DNA of 64,000 nucleotides, taken from contig CAJNDS010000890.1 of the NCBI GenBank assembly GCA_905221605.1, positions 405,501 through 469,500 of the forward strand. The letters are read 5' to 3'. The notes beneath the pieces were generated by a model. That model was not told where the DNA came from. It made no database searches and worked only from the letters and a program-made list of their open reading frames with translations. How positions within the stretch are numbered: position 1 is the stretch's first letter; each line of letters starts with the position of its first letter. Positions 32,765 to 43,420 of this stretch are shown here, piece after piece. The stretch is from Symbiodinium natans. Taxonomy: Eukaryota; Sar; Dinophyceae; Suessiales; Symbiodiniaceae. Position numbers and translations under genes: made by a program.

Positions 32765-33920
32765 ATTCACAGGCTCATCTGCGACCTACCCAGCAATTCT
32801 TCTACTGTAAGTACTGGTTGCGGAGGTATTCAGCAGACCAAAATCTCAGGGGTCACAAGGACAGGAAGTCAGGAAGTCTTGAAGTATGCTAAATGTTGGA
32901 GGTGGCGGCCGCACTATGTCAAGCCGTCACAGGCGTGAACCCGTTTATGACCAATGCCCTTGGACGGCCTTTGACATGCCTTGATTATATTTCAATGGCC
33001 TGGCGGCCTGGCCTGGCCTCGTGGCTTAAACAACAAAACATTTAAAAACCTAAAGTCGCTTTCAGGCCCTGGGAGCGGACAAGCAAGAAACACGCTTGCC
33101 CCTTTTTCTACGCAAGAGGAGGCATCTTTCCTAATTGTCTTATCCAAGACTGCAGTGGGCATGTACAAGTAGACGATCTTATGAAGATGGAGCTAGGTTC
33201 GTCGTCTCGCTCAAAAGTGTGCCGAGTGCTGCATGTCCGGAGCACGAGCCGAAAACAAAAAAGGAGGGAGGAGGGCCGAGTCGGAAAATCGAAGGGCCGA
33301 GTCAGAACATCCAGGCCGATGATGACAGGCCGAGAGGTGACCAGCTCTGCCCGAAACCCTTGTGACACTCATAAAGCATGAAAATTAACCCTTGCCTTCG
33401 ATTTCCTCCCCGGTACGAACTTTGAAATGATTTTTAGCTTTTGCTGGGCTGTATGTGTGTTTATAGACACATGTGCTTGCCATGCTGCTGCAATGAGTCC
33501 AGCTGTTGCCAGGTCCGAAACACGGTAGCTATTGTTGACCTTCTTGCGCAAGCCGTGAATTATCACCCTGTCACCCAGCCTGGAACATTCAAACGTCCAC
33601 CCTTGTTTCCAAACCTAAGCCCAACTGCCCCTGGCAATGATCACCATCCACTTCGGCCCCGGGTTTTTTCAAGAGAAGGTAGAGTTGTTAGGAAGGAGGG
33701 TTTTTGGTCCGGCTACTCGCAGCTGGCGGCTAAGCCATTGACTGTAGAGGTCGCCGGCCTACGCCGTTCGTCCGGTAGGATGTTCGCAGCAATGAGGAAA
33801 CGAGAAATGTTCGGCAATGCAACAGTGAGGACTGATGGAAATGCGAACAGCGCCTGACAGCAATCGACAGCAAAACGTGCTCTCACAGCAATGCAGCAGC
33901 GAGGAAACGCTCACAGAGAT
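32765..33920. other. No supported gene
   Basis: Short open frames only. A small duplicated GGCCTGGCGGCCTGGCC motif lies near 32995-33015. Confidence 0.35.
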
Positions 33921-33925
33921 GCAAG

Positions 33926-34237
33926 GTGGGTTGGGTGAGTCTTGTCCTGATAATACTCGGATTATCAGAAATGATGGAGCCAGATGCGCATAGATGCGGT
34001 GTCCCTGATGGAAGTGTGAAGATCATGTGGGAACCTGTGCGTGTTGATCTCCGACTGGCTCAGGCCAATCCGCAAGTGAATGACAATCACCCTCTTGCAG
34101 TCTTACCCAAAGTCAGCCTGTACGACGCCTTCCGTTTTGCGGGCCGAAACTACGACGTGGTTTACCAGTTAACCACCCTAAGAAGAAATGCTCTGCGCAA
34201 TCATGCTGTTGGAGTGCTACAACCTGTTCAACTTTGA
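33926..34237 (+). CDS. Possible exon left of the SL-bearing insertion
   Basis: The plus-strand frame holds VPDGSVKIMWEPVRVDLRLA and VSLYDAFRFAGRNYDVVYQL, of balanced composition, ending at a TGA before the GA-rich tract. No domain is recognised. If real, the 34.5-36.8 kb insertion sits just downstream of it. Confidence 0.3.
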   Translation: MGWVSLVLIILGLSEMMEPDAHRCGVPDGSVKIMWEPVRVDLRLAQANPQVNDNHPLAVLPKVSLYDAFRFAGRNYDVVYQLTTLRRNALRNHAVGVLQPVQL

Positions 34238-34257
34238 CTGAGAATACGACGTGAGAA

Positions 34258-34268
34258 TTGGAAGAAAA

Positions 34269-34299
<31 letters not shown>

Positions 34300-34520
34300 C
34301 CCAATAAGTATCTCACCTGGATCTCGCACTCGGGCGCGCCTTGGTGCGCGGGGGGGCCCCGGGTCCCCTCATGCCCAGCAGAAGAAGAAGAAGAAGCAGA
34401 AGAAGAGGGAGAGAGAGCGAGACAGGGGGGACTCCTAAGTGCAGAGAAGAAGAGGAAGACGAAGAAGAAGAATAAGAAGAAGAAGAAGAAGAGCGAGAGA
34501 GCGAGAGAGAGAGAGAGAGA
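34258..34520 (+). repeat. GA/GAA-rich simple repeat (insertion target)
   Basis: Long runs of GA, GAA and AGAAG units, interrupted by a GC-rich palindromic patch around 34330-34370 (GGCGCGCCTTGGTGCGCG, GGGGCCCCGGGTCCCC). Both strands are open throughout because of composition. Confidence 0.9.
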
Positions 34521-34576
34521 GGGAGAGCGAATGCAAGAGATCCAAGATGAGAATGAGCGAGATGAGAAATGACAGT
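34521..34576 (+). repeat. Direct repeat, left copy (56 bp)
   Basis: From GGGAGAGCGAATGCAAGAGA through ATGAGAAATGACAGT. Identical over 56 bp to 36742-36797, and both copies are preceded by a GA run. Divergence begins exactly where the spliced-leader sequence starts. Confidence 0.95.
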
Positions 34577-34593
34577 AGCCATTTTGGCTCAAG
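34575..34593 (+). other. Dinoflagellate spliced-leader sequence embedded in the genome
   Basis: GTAGCCATTTTGGCTCAAG matches 19 consecutive bases of the dinoflagellate SL (consensus DCCGTAGCCATTTTGGCTCAAG). The preceding base is A where C is expected. The next bases (TCTGTGAGG) are not the GTACAGAGT-type continuation of an SL RNA gene, so this is a copy of a trans-spliced mRNA 5' end rather than an SL donor gene. Confidence 0.92.
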
Positions 34594-34924
34594 TCTGTGA
34601 GGGGAACCCGCCCCCCTGATCAGGCTTGAGTCAGCCGCGCCGCTGGCTCAAACCTGGGAAGCTCACTCCGCTCACCCTAACACCCACTTGTGGTTTCAGT
34701 TCGGGGGCGAATGCGTGTCAGTCGTGCTTGGACTTTCAGGGGGCTGCCCTAAAAAGAGCGAGTGGGGGGACCAGGCAGGCGCTGAACACCACATAGACTA
34801 ACTTCCCAAACTCAACTTTCCGGACATACTCAACATTCTTCTCCAGGACCTTCACTGCTTCCATGTCCCAAACCCACCTCATCGCTTTTCCCCACCCAGC
34901 ACCCTGTAACAACAGATCCTTGCC

Positions 34925-36259
34925 ATGGCAACACCGAAAGGGGGGATGCCCCCCACCATGCCCGTTCCGGACGAGGCGCAAAGGCTATTGGGGGAGGCCC
35001 TACACCATATGAGGGAGCTCATCCGCTGGGTGGCAACGACATATACTCCCGACACCGCCGCCCGCATCGAAGAGCAGCTCCAGAGGGCGAACATCCAGCA
35101 AACTACCCAGTGGTTCCAGGCCAGTGTCAATGTGCTTATGCCACAGTTGGGGGTGATCTACGTGCCGCCGCATGTCGGGGAGATCACCACGCCACCAGTG
35201 CCCCCGAGCGGGGGAGGCAACCCACTTCGCCACCGGGGCGAAACAGGGGGCAAGCACGCAAAAGTCAAGAAGGAGAAGGACAGTGATGACGAGAAGGACA
35301 AGGCCGACTGGGGGGAGGACACGGAAGAAGAAGATGGCAGAGTCCAAGCCCGGCCATGTGAAATACCATCGGCCGCGGGGGACACCAAACACCACCTACA
35401 GCAAGTCAAAGCGGAGGAGACCCCGGGGCCATGTAAAAAACCATCGGCTGCACGGGGGAGCAATACAAATCAACCGGGACGAGAAGAAAAAACACCACCG
35501 CGAGAAGGAGAACTCCCAGAACTACCACCGCCAGGACCACGACAAGGCCAAGACAGAGCTGAAGAAGGGGGAAAACATGAAGGCCAAAACAAAGAAGACG
35601 AAGGCGAAGAAGAATATGAAGAAGTCCAGGTAGACATGGAGGAGAACAAGGCCGAAGTGGGGGGAGCCCCACAAACCGGCCGACCTGGACTACGACCCGC
35701 GATGCCACAGACAACCTCCACATCGCCCTGGAAAAGATTGCGAACCACGGCACTACACCACATTGTCCCTTCGACCACCACGTGGGAAACGCTCCATCAC
35801 CAACAACGACAAAGACGAGATTTCCCAGCTGGAGCAAAACCCACAAGGACCGCTTCGCAGGCAAGGGGGCAAGACAGCAGAGGACCATGTGAAAGACCAT
35901 CGGCCTCAACAAACCCCCAAGCCAAAAAAGGAGCAAAGGGAACATCAACACCTACAAGGGCGACTTCACGAGATGGGGGGCGAGACAACAGAGGACCATG
36001 TGAAAGACCATCGGCCTCCTACCAGCCCCAAGCAAAAACGGGGGAGAAGATGACAGCCAAGCTTGTGGCTGCACCAAAAACCCGCCGCTCAAGGACACCA
36101 AGAAGGGGACCATATGCAACACCATCGGCCCCGTCGAGACCCCCAGCACATGACAGACCACCTCTTCCACGCAAGAAGAAGACCGGGGGCGACCAGGGCA
36201 GACGTCAAGAAAAGCTGGGGGAGAAGGTGGCACGCCTGGCAAACTCCAACGTCGACTAA
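34925..36259 (+). CDS. ORF of the SL-bearing insertion, unknown protein with PSA-motif repeats
   Basis: 444 codons from ATG 34925 (context TTGCCATGG, Kozak-like) to TAA at 36257-36259. The N-terminus is helical and probably folded (DEAQRLLGEALHHMRELIRW, RIEEQLQRANIQQTTQWFQA, VNVLMPQLGVIYVPPHVGEI). From about residue 95 it is disordered: Lys/Glu/Asp-rich, then basic Pro/Arg/Thr-rich. A short motif recurs five times: RPCEIPSAA, GPCKKPSAA, GPCERPSAS twice, and GPYATPSAP. The underlying DNA repeat (CCATGTGAAAGACCATCGGC type) lies at 35353, 35429, 35884, 35996 and 36110. It is intronless. No family is recognised; a gag-like or nucleic-acid-binding role is possible but unsupported. The +1 and +2 frames are also partly open because the DNA repeat lacks stops. 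Confidence 0.6.
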   Translation: MATPKGGMPPTMPVPDEAQRLLGEALHHMRELIRWVATTYTPDTAARIEEQLQRANIQQTTQWFQASVNVLMPQLGVIYVPPHVGEITTPPVPPSGGGNPLRHRGETGGKHAKVKKEKDSDDEKDKADWGEDTEEEDGRVQARPCEIPSAAGDTKHHLQQVKAEETPGPCKKPSAARGSNTNQPGREEKTPPREGELPELPPPGPRQGQDRAEEGGKHEGQNKEDEGEEEYEEVQVDMEENKAEVGGAPQTGRPGLRPAMPQTTSTSPWKRLRTTALHHIVPSTTTWETLHHQQRQRRDFPAGAKPTRTASQARGQDSRGPCERPSASTNPQAKKGAKGTSTPTRATSRDGGRDNRGPCERPSASYQPQAKTGEKMTAKLVAAPKTRRSRTPRRGPYATPSAPSRPPAHDRPPLPRKKKTGGDQGRRQEKLGEKVARLANSNVD

Positions 36260-36693
36260 GATGGGACTACAACAACAACCTCCACAACTGATGGGCAAGG
36301 GATAAGTGACCTAGGGGCCTTCCAACATGCAACAGTGTAACTTGAGATAGGAAACACACTTACCGTAACCCCATTGCCAAACTGCAAAGGGGGAACCACA
36401 TTCTTTTCCGACCCGCTGCCGCACTGCAGGGGGTTGTGTTAGGCACCGTGGACAAACAACGACCTTTCTTACTTTTAACCATGGCCAAGGGTTCAATTCG
36501 AGGGCGGCACTTTCGATCCAACACCAAGATAGGCACCCTGGGGGGAAAAACCAACAGCGTCCCCCAGGTGCATGTTTTTACCCTTTCGGCCATTCAGCTT
36601 CTTCTTTGCCCCGTCAACAAGATGGGGATCACGAGACCTTGGACATCGCGCGCCCCTAGGGGCGGCCTCTCCTTCGGGGGGGGCCATGCGTGC

Positions 36694-36694
<1 letters not shown>

Positions 36695-36741
<47 letters not shown>
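36695..36741 (+). repeat. (GA)n microsatellite
   Basis: An uninterrupted GA run immediately precedes the right direct-repeat copy, as a shorter GA run does at the left copy. Confidence 0.95.
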
Positions 36742-36748
<7 letters not shown>

Positions 36749-36797
36749 CGAATGCAAGAGATCCAAGATGAGAATGAGCGAGATGAGAAATGACAGT
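36742..36797 (+). repeat. Direct repeat, right copy (56 bp)
   Basis: Identical to 34521-34576. After it the sequence continues TGTTCGGGGC, which would be the original continuation of the target locus. Confidence 0.95.
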
Positions 36798-36799
36798 TG

Positions 36800-38500
36800 T
36801 TCGGGGCAAAGGCGATGTTCCCACAGCGTGTCTGCCCCATCACGGCCGAGGAGCTCGAGTTTCTGAACTTATGTTTGTTCCGTGCTGCCCCTATGCAGGA
36901 CCTGTCGTGAGGTGCCACGTCAAAGACGCCCCGATGCCATCTCGACACTCTTTTGCATGGTTTCGAATGCAGCGGCACTGCATGATTAAGTGATGGCAGC
37001 TGTGCAGTTTGCAGTCTCCCACCACGCCCCATTCGTGGCTGTGTGACAGTTGGCTGGTGCGCGGTTCTTGCGTTTTTTCTCAATTATATAACGAATATAT
37101 ATGTATATATATATATGTGTGTATATGTACATATATATATACACCTATTATTTAATAAATATCATCATTTTCATCATCATTTTTCATTACCATTCTTATT
37201 CTTGTTAGCATTGTACTCTTCTTCTTCTTATCATCATATCCCTCCTCCGGAGGATGTTGCCCACAGCTTTGGGCTCCATCCCACCACTCGGAGGGCAGAC
37301 TGATTGGGGACCAGCTGGGAATGGGGGTGGCATTGTGTTGCCATTGGCGCAGGCAGGCGCTTGTGTGCTGGAATAAGGTTTGAGGCTGTGACGTGAGTGG
37401 GTCCGGGTGCATGAAGGTCGCTTTGGGCACCTAGTATTGGCAGAGGGATCTGCGGAGAAGAGTGCTAGCCGAAATGGCACGCGTCGTGCACTGCCCGTTG
37501 CAGAGGTGATGGTGGTTACTTGACCTAGTAGAGTGTGACCTTCGCGGGAAGAGCTGCGTTGGATGAGGCTATCGCGAGGATGGCAAGCTGTGTTCCCCTC
37601 ATGCCTGCCCAGCCGAGCAGTACTCTGCTCGGTTGGTGTAGGTGGCGGGCTTGCCTAGTGACTGCTTCGTTCGGAAGGTAACACGCCCTCTCGCTGGACT
37701 GGGCCGGTCTCCGTTCGTCTCTGCGTGCTGTTGCGTCTTTGTTTTGTTTGTTTGTCGTTTCGTAGTTGTTGGGGCTGACACTTTAAGCCTTCGGGCTGGA
37801 GGTGTCGCCTTTTTGTTAGGCCAGGTAAGTGCTTCCAGCAGGCACGTGCCTCGGTCGACTCACTGTCACTCACTCACTATTGTTAGTATTAGTATTATGA
37901 GTATTATTCTTATGTTATATATTAATGTGAGTTATTTATTATATTACTATTCTTCTTCTTCTGATCATTAGTACTATCATCATTACCATTGTTATTATTA
38001 CAATTCTTCTTTTTCTTCTTCGTATTATTGTTATTGTTATTGTTAGTACTGTATTAGTACTAGTATTAGTATTAGTATTAGTATTAGTATTAGTATTAGT
38101 ATTAGTATTAGTATTAGTATTAGTATTAGTATTAGTATTAGTATTAGTATTAGTATTAGTATTAGTATTAGTATTAGTATTAGTATTAGTATTAGTATTA
38201 GTATTAGTATTAGTATTCGTACTGTACTCTTCTTCTTCTTCTTGTGATAATTACCACTATTATCATGATGATGATGATTATTATTATTATTGCCGTGATT
38301 ATTGTCATTCCGATTGTATTATTGTTTATTTTTTCTCGCTCACTCTCTCTCGCGCTCTCTCTCTCTCTCTCCCCAGCTGCCCGATGCCAGGTCACAGAAT
38401 GGTTGGGTGTTGGGTGGTCTGCTGGCCGAAGATGAAACGGAGTTTTGTAGAAGTGGACAGCGCCGCCTTCGTCATCTTAATGCTCCCTGCGATTCCATAC
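36800..38500. other. AT-rich microsatellite cluster, no gene
   Basis: TA/TG-rich run at 37085-37160. ATC/TTC-rich runs at 37160-37240. A block at 37443-37660 resembles 16156-16350. CACTCACT at 37859-37878. ATT/GTT-rich sequence at 37880-38045. The (TATTAG)n array is listed separately, then (TTC)n, (ATG/ATT)n and (CT)n to 38372. Confidence 0.8.
38046..38219 (+). repeat. (TATTAG)n microsatellite, about 28 units
   Basis: A nearly perfect 6-bp tandem repeat (TAGTATTAGTATTAG) extends over about 170 bases. Confidence 0.97.
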
Positions 38501-39224
38501 TGTAACCCAGGCCTCGATTGTCAGGGTAAGAGAGGCCCCCAGCTTATTGTCCTCAAGGCGCCGATTGATTCCGAAGCTTCTTCCACGGGATTGCCCACTC
38601 GCATCCTGATCCTGCACCTTTACCCCAACCACCTCTCAGGCCAAGCTCCTGCCAAAACAAGAAAGCACCCGAATCCGAAAGCTGCGTGACTGAAACTTAG
38701 CATCCAAACCTCCACCCCCAGTGAAAAGTTGCCTGCACATGTGAATTTGCGCGTTTGTTTAGAATATGAATATGCTGCCACTTGCCCATCTCAAATACTG
38801 GAGGTGATTTGTTATCTTGGACATGAGAGGCGGCCCAACCACACGCCTTGCGCGACCCCGTGGATGAAGGGGTTTTGAGCCCAAAGAAACGGCGCGCGGG
38901 TCCCAAAGGCCCAGAGGCTTTGGGGTTTGGCATGTTTAAGGGGGAATCTCAGTCGGAAACTCGAGTTGTGCCACGGGGCAGCCAAGTAAAAGTGACAGTT
39001 GGCACAGATCTCTTACTCTGTATTTGGATTGGCTCAGGATGACGGCGCCCATGCTGTCCTGCTCTGTCTCCAACGAATACACAGCTACACTTCTGAAACG
39101 GAGTCTTACTGCACCTGAGCTGGATGGGACGTTGCTTGAGCTTCGTCTCTCAGCTGAAATTGAAAGTTGGAGATCATTGGAGGTCTTCTGGTTTGAAAAT
39201 TGCTCAGTCCCCAAATGGCAAAGG

Positions 39225-39391
39225 TGCGGCTAAGAACATCGATCTCGGGGCAGAAGAAGCACGGTGCAGATCCTGCAAAGCAGAAGGACAGCAGAGATGC
39301 TGAGAGAGCAGTGCAAGAGGTGCTCTCTTGTGGTCTGTCAGGCACCGAGCTCTTTCTGAGCCCTTGTGATCATCGGTGTCTGAGCTTCTAA
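39225..39391 (+). CDS. Possible last exon, unknown
   Basis: The plus-strand frame reads AKVRLRTSISGQKKHGADPA then KQKDSRDAERAVQEVLSCGL and stops at 39389-39391. Composition is exon-like. No family is recognised; the relation to the downstream kinase is unknown. Confidence 0.25.
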
Positions 39392-40613
39392 AGTCTAAAG
39401 TCTTTCAAGACTTTCTCCAAATCCCCCCCATGAGCCTGAGCAGCCAAGGAAATACTGCAAGCAATGGGCTTGGCAAGTGAAGCGTGTGCAGTATGCACAT
39501 AAACCTGCAAGCAAGTGCATCGAGACGACCTCGCCAGCACTGTTGAAAATCAAGGTGGTGCTGGATTGCTGCTGATTTCAACGACCAGGTTGCCAGCGTC
39601 AGTTCAATCCAATTTCGTAAAGAGGAGTGTAGGTCTGAGTGCGTGCAGTGCGTGCCTTTCCAGAAGTTGTTGTTAATTCATGTCTACTTCATTTTGAATC
39701 ATTTCCGCCCAGCTGACATAGGAAGCTCGAGGGGGTTTGAATCATGCAAAGGGTCTTTCTGTTGGCGCTTCAACTCCAGAGTCGACTCTTGCATCTCTTC
39801 GAAAGTGCTCTCAGAACTGCCAAGAGAAGATGCAGGAAACAAGAAAGCAAGAGCGAAATCTAGCCCCGCAACGCGCCTAAGAAAAGAACCCCTTCAATTT
39901 CTCAAAGAGTGAGAAGGACACTCGCCGCCCCTGCATTTGTTGATTTGGCCCCACCGTTCTTTAGTTTAAGAACCTCCCTCCCACCCCTCCAGCAAGCTCC
40001 AGTTTGCGTTTGTGCAGGGTGTGCCGCCCTCCAAATGGGAACCATGGCCGTTGATTGCAGTAGAGGTCGTACGTGAGTGGCATGCAGAGGACATTGATCA
40101 GCCACGTGTGAGTGCTGCACCAAAAGGAAGTAGCGGGCAGCTCGTGCAGGAGTTGGCACTCGCCTGGTCCGGCCGAGAGCTGCCACAAGTTCCACAGGCA
40201 GCATGGAATCATGCGAGCATATGCGAGCCATCGAACCATGGTCGGATTTCTGTGAGATCGGATAGAAACCAAGCCACTGCAAGGCATCCTTGGCAGTGGC
40301 TTCAGCTACTAGAACGTGCGATGTGGTTTCAAACGCGTTGACATCCATCGTGTGGCTTGCTTTGCCATGCCATGTTCAAGTATGTTGATGTCTCTTGTCG
40401 TGGAAAACTCAACATCGCGCAGCCGATCTTCTAAGGTCCAAGGTTCCCATCCACGTGCAGCCGGATGTTGTTGGGCCCCTCGCGAGGGAACATCTCCATT
40501 CAAGAGCGCAGCCGGGGCAAGTCATCCAGGACCGCCTTGTGCAGAAGCATTGGCTACAGTGTGTTCTCTCAAGTTGTGCTGCTCGATTTCTTACTTCCTG
40601 TTTACCGACGGGC

Positions 40614-43420
40614 ATGCCTTTCAGTCGCTTTCGTTTGCGCAAAACGAAGGACAAGTATCGCATTATTGACCATATTGGACTGGGAAGTTACACTGAAGCA
40701 TATCTCGCAGAAGACCTTGTGCTTCAGAGGAAGGCGCAGTCTGCGTGTTTCTTCTGTGAAGCTTGATTCGATTCTGTTTTGCTTTCTTTCCTGTGGGACC
40801 CCCGAGGTCTGCTTGAAAAGACATCACATATTCGATATGGAGGACGGCCCGAGCGTCGTTTTTTTTGACTTGCTGTGGTTTTTACTGTCGGTTCCGTGCA
40901 CTGTATGCATTGCTTTGCTTCGGGCAACTGGGGACCGAAAAGGTGCTCGCTGATTTGGTCGTCATTGATCAACGCTTACACCAGGCCCAACTCAGTTTCG
41001 TGCACGATTCTGACACGGATTCTTGGGATTTAAAAATCTTGGAGTCTTAGGTGGATCCTGAAGGTTCCGCCTTTCCTAGACTTCATGAGGCGCCAGCACC
41101 TACATCATCCCAGATGCGCTTTTTTGTAACCTTGTAGGGATTGCAGGCCCTGTGGGGCATACAGCCGAATCGTTGACATAGATGGTAACACAAATGGAGC
41201 GTTGGCAGGCTTTCTTTGACGGCCTTGGCTGGACAGTCGAATCTTTAGTTGAAGGCCTGGATTTGCAGGTCAAGCATCTGGGCGCCACATTCAGTTTACT
41301 TCCGCAGTTTGCGCCAGCAGTTTCACTCAGATGTCCGACAGTTACCACCAGGAAGTGTTCCCCTCGATGCCATGACTTCTTGGGATAGCTGCGGTCATGA
41401 GACCAAGGAGCACTGCTGATCCGCTCTTCTTCTCGGAGGTGTCCTCGCCTGTCACCGCTCGGGAAGTCTTTTTGACAAGTCTTTGCGCACATATTGGGGG
41501 CATCTTATGTGCTAAGTAGACGTTGTGACGTTGTGGTGAAATGTTGTGAAGGTGTCACACCTGCGGCTGGTCGCTCGAGGGGTGCTGAGCGGGCTGGCCT
41601 TGCTGGAGGAAGCAGGCATCGTCCACAATGTCACCTGGCAGCCCATGCTACTTCACGACTGAACTTCACATAACTTCACCTTTTCTCCAATTTCTTTGTT
41701 TCCTGCCAATGCTGCAGCCCACAAGGACTTGAAGCCCGACAATATTGTCTGGGCCGAGGCAGAAGCAGTTTGCTGGCTTGACAACCGTGAAGCTACAAGA
41801 GCTGTTGCATCTTTTGCAGTCTGTGATGCGGGGGGGGGGGGGGGTTTGCTGCTTGTTTGCCCTTTGCATGAATGCTGCTTTTCTTCCATTGTTGTCTTCC
41901 GCAGCCCAGTTGGACAGGGCCAATCAGGAACTTCAAATGTTCGCATCGTCGACTTCAATTGCGCTCGCCCAGGGCTTGGAGGTGAGCACTAGCGCGGCCT
42001 TTTGCAGTCACTGCTGCGCTCAACGCCCAGGTCTAGACTATCGTGAGCATCCAGAACACGACTGGAACATGCAAGAAGGCGGCATTGGCTGTCGTTTGGT
42101 TCTCAGGTTCTTCGTTGCTTCCCCAGTATCATTCCAGGGCCCTCTCTGCACGTCATCCTCAGGTGCATATTGCTCTCCTGAGATGGCTCTAGGATTGCCA
42201 GTGACGCACAGCCCACATCTCGGACTGGAGCCGTTTGCATCTACATGACAAAATTTCGGCGTAGAAGCTAGGCCCTAGGCGGCCCATTTGACATATAATT
42301 GATGTACATCTTCAGGCAGTGACATCTGGAGCCTGGCCGTAGTTCTTTGCGAGCTGTACTCTGGACGTGTGGGACTTACCGCAGTGCGCGAGTTCAATGA
42401 GAAGTGCCTCAACTTGTTTTATTGCAATAAGGTCCGTCAAGCTTGGTGCTGTGTTGCGACAAAGATGCTGTGCAGGCATCTTTTTTGCTCTTTGGTAATG
42501 CATTCTGCAGTGATTTTGGCGCAAGGGTGTGAGCTCTTGCAGGTGTCGATAGCACAGGCGCTGGGATTGTGCAACATGCCCGAAGGAATTCCATCAGCGT
42601 TTCTACTGCCGTTTGGTTGCATGCTGGGTTTAAGCCAGCGCTGGGCATTGTATACCCAGCCTACCAAATTGTGCATAAAGATTGCAATACCTGCACTCCT
42701 CCTTTGATGAAGCTCTGGCCTCGTTTTGGTTCCCCCGTCTTCTGGCTGGCGAAATCGAGCAAGATTGTGCCACTTGAGCGTGACGGCTGCGCTGCACCAT
42801 GCCATGGTGTTGGCCACTTCTCATACCTGGAAAATCTAAGGAAGAGTCCGATAACACTGAGCAGGACTGGCTGCATAGTCCAGTCGCATCTTCTCAAAAG
42901 AGTTGATGTAGCTGTAATTCCGAGTCAGCAAGCAGGAATTTCACACCAGCTTTCACGGTGGTTCGGGGGCATTTGCCTCTTCGGCGGGGCCGCGCCTCCC
43001 ATATGGAAGCACTCCGGCCGCTTCAGTCTCATACTCAGCGAACTCAATCCCCCAACATTTTCCAGCAAACAGCCAGAGGATGGCTTTTCGCGTGGTCAGG
43101 TTTGGGCTTGCTCATCTTTTCTGTCTGACCCTCATTTGTCCACATTTTTAAACAAATATTGTTTGTCCTGTGAGACTCCTAGCCTTCGATGTTAGCAACC
43201 GCGAATGTTGATTGGTCGTGGATTGCGTTCGCCAGGCACCAACAAGAATAGCGAGGCGAATGCGCTTCGAGATTTCCTGGAGGTGGCATGTTGATTGTCT
43301 CAGTACACAGCATCAGCCAGGGCTGCCTTTGGTGCAGGCCTGCCTTGTCTGGGATGGGCTTCAAAGACCTACGGCCAGGAAGCTTTTGACTCGCACCTCG
43401 GTTGCAGTGTTACACGAGTT
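40614..43420 (+). CDS. Divergent protein kinase, multi-exon
   Basis: Kinase subdomains appear in order on the plus strand. From ATG 40614: RKTKDKYRIIDHIGLGSYTE then AYLAEDLVLQRK, the nucleotide loop, with the last Gly replaced by Thr. 41551-41630: LRLVARGVLSGLALLEEAGI then VH. About 41718-41772: HKDLKPDNIVW, the catalytic loop, with HKD in place of HRD and the Asp and Asn kept. 41936-41981: NVRIVDFNCARPGLGG, with DFN in place of DFG, followed by a GTGAGC donor. From 42163: GAYCSPEMALGLPVTHS, the activation-segment end. From 42316: SDIWSLAVVLCELYSGRV. About 42550-42610: IAQALGLCNMPEGIPS. About 43315-43400: QACLVWDGLQRPTARKLLT, the C-lobe end. The layout suggests the CMGC/DYRK-like group. The ATP-binding VAIK lysine exon was not found. 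Confidence 0.75.
41827..41844 (+). repeat. G-run in a kinase intron
   Basis: A tract of about 14 G follows GTGATGC. Confidence 0.8.

Larger units (their letters stand above)
34577..36741 (+). mobile_element. SL-bearing retro-inserted transcript, about 2.2 kb
   Basis: The segment begins with the SL at its left edge and is bounded by a 56-bp (or longer) direct repeat. The arrangement is direct repeat, SL, 330-base leader, 440-codon ORF, about 430 bases of 3' sequence, GA run, direct repeat. That is the expected structure of a mature trans-spliced mRNA reverse-transcribed and inserted with target-site duplication. No poly(A) is visible at the right end; the segment runs into (GA)n at about 36695. 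No reverse transcriptase is encoded, so it was mobilised in trans or is a non-autonomous element. Confidence 0.75.

Noticed and set aside
34258-34592. Lys/Glu-rich and Ser/Leu-rich ORFs
   Set aside because: Composition artefact of the GA/GAA repeat.
34575-34593. SL RNA donor gene
   Set aside because: The SL is not followed by a splice donor of the known GTACAGAG type or an Sm-like site, so it is a copied mRNA end.
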